This document shows, piece by piece, positions 9,368-18,933 of a stretch of 42,052 nucleotides of DNA (its first letter is position 1; each line of letters opens with the position of its first letter). Position numbers and translations under genes: made by a program. The DNA comes from an uncultured bacterium (GTDB taxonomy: Bacteria; Verrucomicrobiota; Kiritimatiellia; CAIKKV01; CAIYGI01). The DNA is taken from assembly GCA_903925685.1 (NCBI GenBank), contig CAIYGI010000213.1:1-42052 (forward strand), given 5' to 3'. The notes beneath the pieces were generated by a model, which did no database searches, was not told the DNA's origin, and saw only the letters and a program-made list of their open reading frames with translations.

Positions 9368-10309
9368 TCAGGACTCCCGTGCGGTCGAAGGAAGAGCGTG
9401 CAAGGCCAGTTTGCTGGCGGCCCGCGCATAGGTGAAGCGGAAACCGGCGCGCGTGGGCGGAATGTGACGATAGCGGGGCATTTCATCCAACGCGAAATCA
9501 TAACTTAGGGAAACGGTGCGGTAGCAACCGCTGATCAACCGCTCGATGCAACGTAGAGCGCGATACGGAATGCGCAACACGCGGGGCATGGCGCGATGGA
9601 TTTTCTGTATCGATTCGACCTCCTCTGCCATGGCGGCGGCCTGCGTCAAACTCAGGTTGCCGCCGTCCACCACAAATAGCGCCAAAGTGAAGGGAATGTG
9701 CCGTATCCTTTTTCCGGCGGACAACAAATTGAGCATCAGATCCATGTCGGCGGCGTATCGGTAGCGGTTGTTCAGGCGCAGCATTCCGTCAGACCAGAGT
9801 CGGCGCCGGAAAAAAGTGGCACAGGATGCGGCATAGAGAAAACTGTTTTTAAGGTAACTCCGGCGCAGGGGGATTTCACGACGTGATGCCAGCGGGGTCC
9901 CATCCGGTGCAACTATAACGATATCGCCGAACACCACTTCCACACCTGGATCGTCCGCGAAGGTCTGCGCCACCCGTGCCAGTGCGCCTGGAAGATACTG
10001 CTCGTCGCAGTTCAACCAGGAGAGGACATCCCCGCGCGCCTGCGCCCATCCCCTGCTGATGGCATCGTACATGCCTCGGTCCGGCGCGCTCGTCCAGCGG
10101 AAGGAAGGCTCGTGCGGCTTCTCACGGGCGTGCATTGGGGCGTCGCCCTCCGCCTGCCACTGGCTCAGCCAGGCCACCGTACCGTCGGTGGATGCGCCGT
10201 CCATGACGATGTGTTCGACATCCACTCCCAATTGACCGCGAACAGAGCCAATGCAAGAGCGTAGATGCCGAAAGCTGTTATACGCGGGCGTAACAACGGA
10301 AAACTTCAT
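9368..10309 (-). CDS. Glycosyltransferase family 2
   Basis: MKFSVVTPAYNSFRHLRSCIGSVRGQLGVDVEHIVMDGASTDGT; GDVLSWLNCDEQYLPGAL. Confidence 0.93.
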   Translation of the reverse strand: MKFSVVTPAYNSFRHLRSCIGSVRGQLGVDVEHIVMDGASTDGTVAWLSQWQAEGDAPMHAREKPHEPSFRWTSAPDRGMYDAISRGWAQARGDVLSWLNCDEQYLPGALARVAQTFADDPGVEVVFGDIVIVAPDGTPLASRREIPLRRSYLKNSFLYAASCATFFRRRLWSDGMLRLNNRYRYAADMDLMLNLLSAGKRIRHIPFTLALFVVDGGNLSLTQAAAMAEEVESIQKIHRAMPRVLRIPYRALRCIERLISGCYRTVSLSYDFALDEMPRYRHIPPTRAGFRFTYARAASKLALHALPSTARES

Positions 10310-10342
10310 GTGCTTAAGGTGGTTTTTGCAAGGCAGTTTCGA

Positions 10343-11854
10343 CTACAGGCTTTCCATCTGTACATTGTAAACGTCAACCCTTTTTTCCTCAGGCTCAGCT
10401 ATGGATTTCTTGCCTCTGTTCTCTGCATCCGACGAGCGTAGAATCACTTCTAAAATGGAAGCCAGAACCAAGATGTGGCAAAGGTAGATTACGCCGCCAA
10501 TCACCGCGAAAAAGAAAATGCAGTACCCGGTAAAAAGGCTGTAGAACACGACATATGAAGTCTGCCAATGTTCGCCCGGTGCGATCCGGCGCAGAGCCCG
10601 GCCGTAGCGCACGATACCGCCCAGCATGAATATCACCCCCGCCGCAAAACCCGCCACGCCCAGATCCAGCACCAGCCAGAGCGGCCCGTTATGATAGTTG
10701 TGTACGGCGGCGAAGTATATGTACTGCGTCCCGCGGTCGGAGGCCAGAACCGCGGCGGCGTTGGCCTCGCTGGCGTTGAAGGCCATGCCCCGGCCAACCC
10801 ACAGATAATCCGGCACCATGGCGAGCAACTGCCGCCATAACTCGATACGCCATTGCGAGGTGACGGCGGCGGAGGCGCCTGCCTCATAGGTTATCCCGAT
10901 GCCAGGCAGCCAGGCGAACGGACGCTGGAAAGTAAGCGGCAATTTTCCGACAAAACAATAAAGCGCGGCCGTGAGCAGCACCAGGACCGCCGTGAATTTT
11001 AAAAACTGCGAAAAACGCGCCGTACGCTGCCTGACCGCCATGTAGACGAGCACGGTCAAACCCAGCAGCACCACCACCGTGCGATGTCCCGACAAGCCCA
11101 GCATGATAAAGGAAAGCGCGGCAGTCAAAACGACCATCGGCGTGATCCTGGAATGGCGATCGTACAGGAACAGCCCAGCCACTCCGATCCAGATGGCCGG
11201 GTATTGCATGAAGGTCCACCTTGTGACCTCGGATGCCTGCCACTGTTGATCGGTCTGGTCGCCGATCTCGATGAAAGCCCTGATCCACGTCATTTCCGGA
11301 ATATATCGCACGATCAGCAGGGCCGCGGCGGGCAGAAACGAGACGATGAAGAACCACTGCAAGGTCCGTTTTAAATGAATATGCGAGACCGACGCATGGG
11401 TTGAGTAAATGTAAAACAACAGCGCGGCAATCAAGCTCACGTATTGCATGCCGCCCCAGATATTACTCTCCAGCAGTTTAAGCCCCCAGCCGCGCCAGGT
11501 AGCCGTGAAAACGACGATCAGAAGCAATATGCCGCAGGCCTTGCGCGTTACGGATGGCTGGGCGGAATGACGGCTGGAGATGCTCAGCTTGATAAGTGTT
11601 AGGAAGACGAAACCCAGCATGAGCAGGAGATGCAGGTTCGCTCCGCCGTGCAGACCAAGGGTGATCCCGCTGCCCAGCGTGACGATGGCCGCCATCCAGA
11701 AAAGGTCGGGACGTACCAGCACGGGCGCCAGGAAGAACAGCATCAGGCTCGCGCCAGCCATCATGAAGTCACCGCGCACAATGCTGCTTAGCACCAAAAG
11801 GATGATCCCCGCCGCAAAGATCCATCCAAGGAGTTTCTGATTTATGGCTGGCAT
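10343..11854 (-). CDS. O-antigen ligase/polymerase-like membrane protein (Wzy/WaaL-like)
   Basis: 503 aa, >=10 apparent TM segments, LGLSGHRTVVVLLGLTVLV and large periplasmic loop; locus context. Confidence 0.75.
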   Translation of the reverse strand: MPAINQKLLGWIFAAGIILLVLSSIVRGDFMMAGASLMLFFLAPVLVRPDLFWMAAIVTLGSGITLGLHGGANLHLLLMLGFVFLTLIKLSISSRHSAQPSVTRKACGILLLIVVFTATWRGWGLKLLESNIWGGMQYVSLIAALLFYIYSTHASVSHIHLKRTLQWFFIVSFLPAAALLIVRYIPEMTWIRAFIEIGDQTDQQWQASEVTRWTFMQYPAIWIGVAGLFLYDRHSRITPMVVLTAALSFIMLGLSGHRTVVVLLGLTVLVYMAVRQRTARFSQFLKFTAVLVLLTAALYCFVGKLPLTFQRPFAWLPGIGITYEAGASAAVTSQWRIELWRQLLAMVPDYLWVGRGMAFNASEANAAAVLASDRGTQYIYFAAVHNYHNGPLWLVLDLGVAGFAAGVIFMLGGIVRYGRALRRIAPGEHWQTSYVVFYSLFTGYCIFFFAVIGGVIYLCHILVLASILEVILRSSDAENRGKKSIAEPEEKRVDVYNVQMESL

Positions 11855-11855
11855 T

Positions 11856-12530
11856 CTAAGGAACCATCTTTAGTTGGACGGCAGGGTTTCCGCCCCAAAT
11901 TTCATTTGCCGGAATATCCTTTGTTACCACCGATCCCGCCGCGATAATCGCCCTTGTTCCAATGGTAACGCCCTTCAATATCGTTGCGTTGGTTCCCACA
12001 AACACATCCTCTCCGATCGCCACCGGGGCTGTTCGAACATCCTGACGGTCCAGCAATCCATCCCGCCTGGTTTCCGCATTCAATGAATGATAGTTATGGT
12101 CAAAAATTTTGACATTACTGCCAAGTTTGACGTGATCGCCAATTATGATCGAACTGCGGGAGGAAAGAATCGTGCCAGACATGCCTACATGGTTTCCAAT
12201 CCGTATTTTTCCTCCCATCAAAGTGTCCAAAACGCAGGGATTGGTGATTCCCGACGGATTTGAGCGAAAGCGGGACACCATCATTACGTTGTCGCCGATC
12301 TCAATGGAATGGTTGCGGCGGGTGAAAATATGAAGCCGCCCTTTCACGCGCAAGTTATGCCCGACGCGGTGGATTCCATGAGCTCTAAGTTGAATTCTGG
12401 CCAGACACGACCAGATGGCCGCCGACCACCGATCCGCGAGCAGATCGCGGGCGATCCACAAATGATTTGGCCAGTCGAATTTCAACCAAATGTTCTTTAA
12501 TGGTTCCATTGTTTCCGCCTTAGCGTCCAT
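11856..12530 (-). CDS. Hexapeptide acyltransferase
   Basis: IEIGDNVMMVSRFRSN..., VAIGEDVFVGTNATILKGVTIGTRAIIAAGSVVTKDIPANEIWGGNPAVQLK. Confidence 0.9.
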   Translation of the reverse strand: MDAKAETMEPLKNIWLKFDWPNHLWIARDLLADRWSAAIWSCLARIQLRAHGIHRVGHNLRVKGRLHIFTRRNHSIEIGDNVMMVSRFRSNPSGITNPCVLDTLMGGKIRIGNHVGMSGTILSSRSSIIIGDHVKLGSNVKIFDHNYHSLNAETRRDGLLDRQDVRTAPVAIGEDVFVGTNATILKGVTIGTRAIIAAGSVVTKDIPANEIWGGNPAVQLKMVP

Positions 12531-13710
12531 GTGGGACGCTCGTGAAACGCGTCCAATACTCTTCGGTGTAACAATCGAGCAATTGTTTCCAGATCGTTTG
12601 CCGGCTCAAGTCGTGGCGGATGCCTTCCACGCAACCGCGCCTTCGTGCGGACTGTTCCCAAGGACGATCTGTCAGCGTTTTTCTCAAGTTTTCCGCCAAT
12701 GACGGAATATTTCCGGTTTCTGACAGCGATCCCCAGTGATAGCTTCCGATTAATTCCCGTGGTCCTGAATTATCATAACAAACCGGCCAAAGGCCCATCG
12801 CCAGCGCTTCTTTCAATGCGGTTGGACCGGTGTCCATATAGCTCGGAAGCAGAAAAACCGGGCTCTCCTGAAACAGACTGACGATTTCTCCAGAGCTTAA
12901 TACGCCGCACATTCGAACGCGATTTTCGACCTTGAGTTCCTGCGCCAATTGTTTGATCTCTTGCTCGTACTTTGCCGCGCCGCAGCCCACGCAAGACAAA
13001 TTCCAATCATTGGGCGCGCCCGAGGCGAATGCGCGGACAGCATCTTTGACGCCTTTTCTGTCCGCCAACTCGCCGAGGAAGACGATTTGGTTCTTGTTTA
13101 TTTGCCCCGGACCAGTTTGTAAAAAATCATCCCGTAAAGGCTGCGAGATCACGCCGACCTTGCCGGAGGCGTATTTCTTGATCTCACGCGCCGAATATTC
13201 ACTTTCAGCCAGCAAGCGGGTCGCTTTTCCCAAGGTTATTCTTTCGTTCAAGACACTGAACCATAATGGCAATGACTTCGGTAAGTGCGGATAATAATCG
13301 GAAAGTATTCCTTGAATTTCGACTATACTGCGATCAGAAGTAAGGCTTAACGCTGCAGAGCCAAACCCCGCTTCAGTGCCCCATCCATGCACCCAGTCCG
13401 GCCTGATCTCTTCGTATAGACGACGGAATCCGGGCAGCCAACTACGGTAAAGTGAATAGGCTGCGCCCCGCATGCAAGGGAAAACGTGGAAATGCGCATG
13501 CCGATGTTCGATCTCGATCGATTCGGTTATGTATTTTGACGGGCATGCGACATGCAATTCCACGCCGTCCGGAGGCGGAAAATGCGCCACAATCCAGGAC
13601 CAGTCCGAGGTCGCCCCCAGATCGCGTCCCGCGCCTGAGGCTTTCTGTTCCAGGCTTTTTGGAACGCCGCAAAGCCACAGCAAGCGAAGAGATGATGTGC
13701 GGTCAGGCAT
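12520..13710 (-). CDS. Glycosyltransferase family 4
   Basis: Likely start MPDRTSSLRLLWLCGVPKSLEQ at 13710; VFLGELADRKGVKDAVRAF and LPSYMDTGPTALKEALAMGLWPV motifs. Confidence 0.88.
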   Translation of the reverse strand: MPDRTSSLRLLWLCGVPKSLEQKASGAGRDLGATSDWSWIVAHFPPPDGVELHVACPSKYITESIEIEHRHAHFHVFPCMRGAAYSLYRSWLPGFRRLYEEIRPDWVHGWGTEAGFGSAALSLTSDRSIVEIQGILSDYYPHLPKSLPLWFSVLNERITLGKATRLLAESEYSAREIKKYASGKVGVISQPLRDDFLQTGPGQINKNQIVFLGELADRKGVKDAVRAFASGAPNDWNLSCVGCGAAKYEQEIKQLAQELKVENRVRMCGVLSSGEIVSLFQESPVFLLPSYMDTGPTALKEALAMGLWPVCYDNSGPRELIGSYHWGSLSETGNIPSLAENLRKTLTDRPWEQSARRRGCVEGIRHDLSRQTIWKQLLDCYTEEYWTRFTSVPHGR

Positions 13711-13925
13711 GGCTGGTCTCGCTTTGACGTTTACATTCGTCCCCAATATTAACTGCCATTGCCGTCTCCAGGTGCATGCCGCGCGTTGCAATCAAACGGG
13801 CTTATGTGTTTCGCCGCGCGACGAGGTTGACATAGTCGCAGTGTTCCCGCTCGGTTTCTTCAAGTACGATATCAGCCAGGCGCGCGATGAAGGCCGGTTC
13901 CGATGCATTGTCGGGAATATTGTAT

Positions 13926-14132
13926 TCACGGTTCTGGCCCAACGCGAGAGTGGCGCGCCCCGACATCGAGAAATACATCCCCTGGCCGCAGAACGGATCG
14001 AAGATATTTCAGGGTCGCGCGTTCGTACCGGTGCAAGCGCCAGTGCAGGCAGGTCTTGATCGGGAAGTTGGCCGGATAGCGGAATCCCAGCAGGCCCGAC
14101 TGGCAACAGCGCCGTATGAACTGGCGTATCAT
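13926..14132 (-). pseudogene. Truncated/frameshifted FkbM-like methyltransferase N-terminus
   Basis: MIRQFIRRCCQSGLLGFRYPANFPIKTCLHWRLHRYERATLKYLRSVLRPGDVFLDVGA runs into a stop right after the SAM-binding motif I region; start codon is ATGA-coupled to the upstream GT. Confidence 0.6.
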
Positions 14133-15334
14133 GGGGTTCTTGACCTTTCGGCAGGCTGATTGAACAACAGTCTTTCGATGCGGCTGACCACCGCGCTTGC
14201 GGCAATGCGCTCCCGCCAGATCCCGGCGATTGCGGCTGGCGCGCGCAGTCCCTGCCGCCAGGCGTCGAGTTCCGCCAGCAACGTTTCGGCCAGTGCTTGG
14301 ATGGTGTTTTCCGACAGCCGGCCCGAATCCCCGCCATCCGAAAAATAGTCCAGAGATGGCAACAACGGCGAACGCGGCCCCACTACGGTGCATCCGCACA
14401 GCAGCGCCTCACCTGACACGATATGGAAACTCTCGTAGCGCGAGGTGCAAAGCGAAATTGTCGCCGCGCACAGGGCCTGTTGCAGTTCGGGATGCGACAG
14501 ACGTTCCGCGCCGGCGACCCGCCCGGCGCCAAGTGGGTATTGCGCGCGGATACGCTCCACGCAATGGTTCGCGTCCCTGCCGGCAATCAAAAACCGTGCC
14601 GTTTGATGGCGGGCCAGAACCGCGGCGGCCACCGCCACGAGCACCTCGGGCCGCTTCTGGGCGGCATCGTCCCAGCGGCCGACCGCCACCACCGTCGGTT
14701 CTTTGGCCCGTCCGTCGTAGCGCATGATTTCGTCGACGGGGTGCGGAACGAAGTGTACCTGCGCCGCGACATCCGCGCGGTTGAACCGGCAAGTGTAGTC
14801 ATGTACCCGTTGAGCGGCGATGGGTGAAACCACGCCCACCGCATCCGCCCAAGCCATATGCCGCAGGCGCGCCGCATGCCGCCGCCGCGCCAGAGTCTGG
14901 AAGATGAGGCGTGCTCCCGCGCGCATCGCGCCCAACGCCCGTCCGTGTTTTCCGAACTCGGCCGCGAAGATGGCCGATATATATTCCCTCGGCGCGCCGA
15001 TGGGACTGAACCAGCCGTACGAATCCAGGTTGACGAACAGGCGGGCGCCGCCGAGTTTGATCGCGCGGGCGACCGGCGTGTAGCGGGGATCGGCCCAGGA
15101 ATACAAAATCACCGCATCGGCGCGCTGTGCCCGCCAGAACGCGGGATCGCTCAGCCGCGCAAAAGGCACGCGCAAGACATCCGCCTGATCCCCTGGATGC
15201 GCCGGTTCCGGCATGACCACCCGCGCGCGAGCCCCCAGCGCCTGCAGCGCCCGGCAGCACAGGCCTGAATCGCGGCTGAAAAAACCTTCTTCCGTGCCTG
15301 GAAAGGAACGGGGTGTGCATGCGATCCAGTTCAT
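14129..15334 (-). CDS. Glycosyltransferase (GT4-like)
   Basis: 401 aa; VVAVGRWDDAAQKRPEVLVAVAAAVL, SRYESFHIVSGEALLCGCTVVGP. Confidence 0.88.
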   Translation of the reverse strand: MNWIACTPRSFPGTEEGFFSRDSGLCCRALQALGARARVVMPEPAHPGDQADVLRVPFARLSDPAFWRAQRADAVILYSWADPRYTPVARAIKLGGARLFVNLDSYGWFSPIGAPREYISAIFAAEFGKHGRALGAMRAGARLIFQTLARRRHAARLRHMAWADAVGVVSPIAAQRVHDYTCRFNRADVAAQVHFVPHPVDEIMRYDGRAKEPTVVAVGRWDDAAQKRPEVLVAVAAAVLARHQTARFLIAGRDANHCVERIRAQYPLGAGRVAGAERLSHPELQQALCAATISLCTSRYESFHIVSGEALLCGCTVVGPRSPLLPSLDYFSDGGDSGRLSENTIQALAETLLAELDAWRQGLRAPAAIAGIWRERIAASAVVSRIERLLFNQPAERSRTP

Positions 15335-15450
15335 GACGTCCTATGAGTCCATGGGCGGGCGCCCAGTGCGAGTATTTAGCGCCCCCTAAAAACGTCATCG
15401 CTTTCGCTTGTCTTGAAAGCTGCAAGCGGTGGGGACGTGAACATATTCAT

Positions 15451-16953
15451 TCAGGGAAGGTGTTTATGAGTATAGTGGTGGAGGTGATGATGGAGTTGCA
15501 GGTGCCAGCAGGCCCAAAGGCCGTAGATCCCGCCGCCGGCGGCGAGGCGCAGCGCGGTCGCGGCGAGCGGCGCCAAGTTCCATGTGGAGGACACGATGGA
15601 TTCAAGTAGTGTTGCACTCATCCAGCACGACAAGCCTGCGATCAACGCCGGCGCTACGGCCCGCAGCATGGCATTTTGAGCCGGAAGTGCGCTCCGCAAT
15701 ACGATGGACAGCGTTGTCATGGCGGTCAGCAGGGAAACGATTGCGTAGGCCATGGCCAGCCGGTGGGCGCCGCCCATTGCGCCCCACACCACGGCGGAGG
15801 CAATGATCAGCGCGGCGATTGAGGCGCAACGAATCCAGGTTTGCATCTGACCGAACGCCGTGGCGATGACGATGGCGGCGTTCGATAGAGGCAACGCCAC
15901 CGTAAGCAGCGCCAGCCAGGCTAGCAACGGAGCCGTATCGCTCCACTGATGACCGAGAATGACGGCGATCGCCAAATCCGGCGCCAGCGCCAGAACCAAC
16001 GCCATGCCGGTCATGGCCGTTGTCAACCAGCGCAGAAAAAGCGTGGCCGCGCGTGCGCTGCGTTGCGCATCGTGCTGGAGCCGGGACAGCGCCGAAAAGG
16101 AAATCGCGCTGAGCGGGCCCTCGATCAGGCCCACCGGCAACATGCCGATCGAGAGTCCGCGTGTGTACAATCCCACATCGCGCGGCCCAGTAACGCGCGC
16201 CAGAACAATGGCGTCCAAACTGCGCGCCAAAGAACCCAGCAGACTGGCGCCTGTCAGAGAAACTCCCGACCGCACCAATGCCCATGCCGCCCCAGGGCGC
16301 CATGTTAGCGTGGGACGCCAGGCGCATAGCACCCAGGTCCCGGCGACGTTCGCGATTCTCGCCGAAAGTATCTGGACTAGAACGGCGCGGTAGCCCCAAC
16401 CAGCACAGGCGGCCCAGATGCCCAGAATCACGGAAAGCGTGGTGGAAGTCGTGTCGAGTATGGCTAGCTGCGTGAAGCGCATCTGGCGGCGAAGCAGCCC
16501 GTAGTGCTCGACGCAAAGACTGGCCGCGGCGAGCCCCGCGGTCAATGCAAAGGTGATTTCCGTGATCGCCGGGGCATGGTAGAAGCGCGCCAGCCACGGC
16601 GCGGCAACGCATGCCGCGGCGGCTATGATTGCCCCGAGCACTGCGTTGATCCAAAAAAAGGCGTTAACCTGATCGTGATCGAGACGCGGCGCCTGTATGC
16701 AAATGGTCGTGAGGCTTAAATCCCGTAGCGTCTCCAAAAACCCCAGTGGCGCAGCCACCATGGCCACCAAACCAAAATCGAAAGGCATGACACGACGTGC
16801 AACGACAATCGTACCCATCAGCGAGATGGCCTGTCGTACTCCCTGCGCAACCACCGTGGAGGAGAGTCCCAGAAAAGTAGCGCGCCGTAGTTCGCCGCTC
16901 TTAAAAACGGGATCGAACATCGACTCCGGTTGTGTCGGAGCAACTGTATTCAT
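15451..16953 (-). CDS. Polysaccharide flippase (Wzx/MATE-like, oligosaccharide translocase)
   Basis: Probable start MNTVAPTQPES at 16953; FLGLSSTVVAQGVRQAISLMGTIVVARRVMPFDFGLVAMVAAPLGF; 12+ TM segments. Confidence 0.88.
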   Translation of the reverse strand: MNTVAPTQPESMFDPVFKSGELRRATFLGLSSTVVAQGVRQAISLMGTIVVARRVMPFDFGLVAMVAAPLGFLETLRDLSLTTICIQAPRLDHDQVNAFFWINAVLGAIIAAAACVAAPWLARFYHAPAITEITFALTAGLAAASLCVEHYGLLRRQMRFTQLAILDTTSTTLSVILGIWAACAGWGYRAVLVQILSARIANVAGTWVLCAWRPTLTWRPGAAWALVRSGVSLTGASLLGSLARSLDAIVLARVTGPRDVGLYTRGLSIGMLPVGLIEGPLSAISFSALSRLQHDAQRSARAATLFLRWLTTAMTGMALVLALAPDLAIAVILGHQWSDTAPLLAWLALLTVALPLSNAAIVIATAFGQMQTWIRCASIAALIIASAVVWGAMGGAHRLAMAYAIVSLLTAMTTLSIVLRSALPAQNAMLRAVAPALIAGLSCWMSATLLESIVSSTWNLAPLAATALRLAAGGGIYGLWACWHLQLHHHLHHYTHKHLP

Positions 16954-17834
16954 CGCAAAATTTGCCAGCCTGGCGGCGTCAGCTCCGCCGGCGTGGCCAT
17001 GCTGCCCATCCACTGTTTTGGCATGATAACCAGCTTGCCGGGATCAAGGCTCAGCCATGCCCCCCACCAGGAAAACGAACTGTTGGCGATGATATGATGC
17101 CGGCAGGCGGCAAGCAGGCGCAAATCCTCGTGGGCATGGGCCTCGTCATTGCCCGAAATGAAGGATGACGGATACTGTGCGGGCAGATTGGCTTGCGCCC
17201 AGGCCGGGTCGTCCGAAAAAACGAAAAAATGTGCCTGCGGCACGGCGCTCGCAACATGTGCCATGGCGGTGCGGTAATAGTCCAGCCCCAGCACGATCCC
17301 GCCGCCTTCTATATTCAAATAGTCGCCCCGGCGGATATGCACGGCGACAGCCTGGGGGCCAGCCTCGATTTGCGCCAGCCTGACGGCATTTTCTCCCAAT
17401 GGCGGAACTTTGAATCGCAGGTTGGCGCGCAATTCCGTCGCCACGGAGTCCACATAACTCCGGCATTGCCAGAATCCATGGAAGAGTGCGCGCATTGCGA
17501 TCGGAGGCGCGGCAAAAAGCGGATCCGCCTGGTAGGCGCTTCGTTCCGCAATCAAATTAATCCCAAGCAGTCGACGCAGTATGCGCTTGAGCAGGCGGCG
17601 CCGTTGAGGCTGTCCGCAGACTCTGCACACCAACCAGGACGCTTGCGATGCGGGTTGTGGAATCGCAAAGCAATCAAGCAGGAAAGGGCGCGGATGCCGG
17701 CCGCTTTCGTGATGTCCAAGCGCAACGCATTCCACCGGTTGCCGCCAGAGCCTGGCGGCATACAGGCTGGCGGCGTATTGGAACAACTGATTGCCCAGCC
17801 CCGCGTGAATGGAGAACGAATAGCGCGTTTTCAG
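16950..17834 (-). CDS. Alpha-1,2-fucosyltransferase-like (GT11)
   Basis: VAVHIRRGDY, FFVFSDDPAWAQANL, HHIIANSSFSWWGAWLS. The GLGNQ[LM]FQYA motif requires extension upstream of the predicted TTG start (17786), to about 17834 (CTG). Confidence 0.82.
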   Translation of the reverse strand: MKTRYSFSIHAGLGNQLFQYAASLYAARLWRQPVECVALGHHESGRHPRPFLLDCFAIPQPASQASWLVCRVCGQPQRRRLLKRILRRLLGINLIAERSAYQADPLFAAPPIAMRALFHGFWQCRSYVDSVATELRANLRFKVPPLGENAVRLAQIEAGPQAVAVHIRRGDYLNIEGGGIVLGLDYYRTAMAHVASAVPQAHFFVFSDDPAWAQANLPAQYPSSFISGNDEAHAHEDLRLLAACRHHIIANSSFSWWGAWLSLDPGKLVIMPKQWMGSMATPAELTPPGWQILR

Positions 17835-17844
17835 GCGGCGCCTC

Positions 17845-18639
17845 TCATCGCTTGACGGCTTCGATCACGGCGCAGCCAAACTTGCAGCCGCAATTGCCGT
17901 TCACCAGTTCGGGGGTCAACTCGACGCCGTCATGCAAATCGCCGCGATCGTCTATGAACGAATAATGCTTGACCTCAAACAACGGCTGCACGATATCCAG
18001 CAGATAGCGGAGCGAAAATATGCGGTGGGCATCGAAGGCCACGCCCTGCGTCCCGATCGGAACCGCCAGGTACATCGTCCCCCGCGGCTTTAAGAGGCGG
18101 TGCATATTTCGCAGTCCAAGCAGATGCCCGTCAGCGCGGATGGGGTCGCCGTAGCGGCCAAGTCCAAAATGCTCCAGCGCGTTCAGACTCGATAGCGAGT
18201 CGCAGCACTCGACAAGACGCGATGGCAGTTCGCCGATCAGGTCGCATTGAACGAAGGTAATATTCGGGGCCGTTGCCGACATGGGCCTGATATCGAGCAC
18301 TTCGATCGGACGAAACGAGGCCACGTGCGCCACGAAACCGTCGACCCGCGATCCGACGTCCAAATGGCGCGCGGGTCGGGCCTCAAAAATACGGCGCGCC
18401 ACCAGAAGGTCGTGGTGGAAGTATTGTCCGCGGGCGCAGCCGCTGGCCTCGTATTTTTCGTGCAGACACGGGAAGAGCGAGACAACGGGAAAGAGCCCCG
18501 GCGCACCCTTGACCTGCTGCTTGTAGCGTCTGAGATTGGCGAGATACTCCGGCAGCGCGCGCGCCGAATTTACGAAGCGCCGCGGATCCAGTCCGAATAT
18601 ACGCACCCAGTTGGATAAAGCCTTAAGTTTCTCTCTCAT
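17845..18639 (-). CDS. DUF268-like putative methyltransferase
   Basis: HLDVGSRVDGFVAHVASF...VLDIRP...CDSLSSLNALEHFGLGRYGDP...YLAVPIG; characteristic of the DUF268 family. Confidence 0.8.
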   Translation of the reverse strand: MREKLKALSNWVRIFGLDPRRFVNSARALPEYLANLRRYKQQVKGAPGLFPVVSLFPCLHEKYEASGCARGQYFHHDLLVARRIFEARPARHLDVGSRVDGFVAHVASFRPIEVLDIRPMSATAPNITFVQCDLIGELPSRLVECCDSLSSLNALEHFGLGRYGDPIRADGHLLGLRNMHRLLKPRGTMYLAVPIGTQGVAFDAHRIFSLRYLLDIVQPLFEVKHYSFIDDRGDLHDGVELTPELVNGNCGCKFGCAVIEAVKR

Positions 18640-18737
18640 GCAATCATGCCTTGCGCGACGTCATGTTTTCGACCTTTGTAGAGCGCATAACCCCATGCGC
18701 TTTTAATGGCGCCTTTGAGTTCGTATCGGTTGGGCAT
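18636..18737 (-). CDS. 33-aa micro-ORF MPNRYELKGAIKSAWGYALYKGRKHDVAQGMIA
   Basis: Stop overlaps the start of the DUF268-like gene as ATGA (18636-18639), suggesting translational coupling. Confidence 0.35.
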   Translation of the reverse strand: MPNRYELKGAIKSAWGYALYKGRKHDVAQGMIA

Positions 18738-18788
18738 GTTTTTCTCCGTATTGAATAACTGGCGGGATGCAGCACAGGAAGTGTGGAT

Positions 18789-18798
18789 CCCCCCCCCC
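18789..18798. repeat. Homopolymer C10 (G10 on the minus/coding strand)
   Basis: ggatCCCCCCCCCCaaagg written in the sequence. Confidence 0.85.
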
Positions 18799-18933
18799 AA
18801 AGGCACACTCCGTGCCCGCGGATTATGCGCGAATAACACGCATTCCCGCATGGGGCGGTTTCGCATCCCAACAAGTGATAAGCCTATCACAAGCGGATCG
18901 AGCTCAACAAGACGCGGGGGACCGCCGGCCCGA

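Noticed and set aside
13792-14337. 181-aa ORF over the broken methyltransferase
   Set aside because: Third-frame ORF with no coding character; the FkbM-like signal is in the other two frames
18784-18798. GGATCC followed by poly-C as a cloning linker or contig join
   Set aside because: Possible, but flanking sequence shows no vector; kept as a caveat to the phase-variation idea rather than as a separate claim
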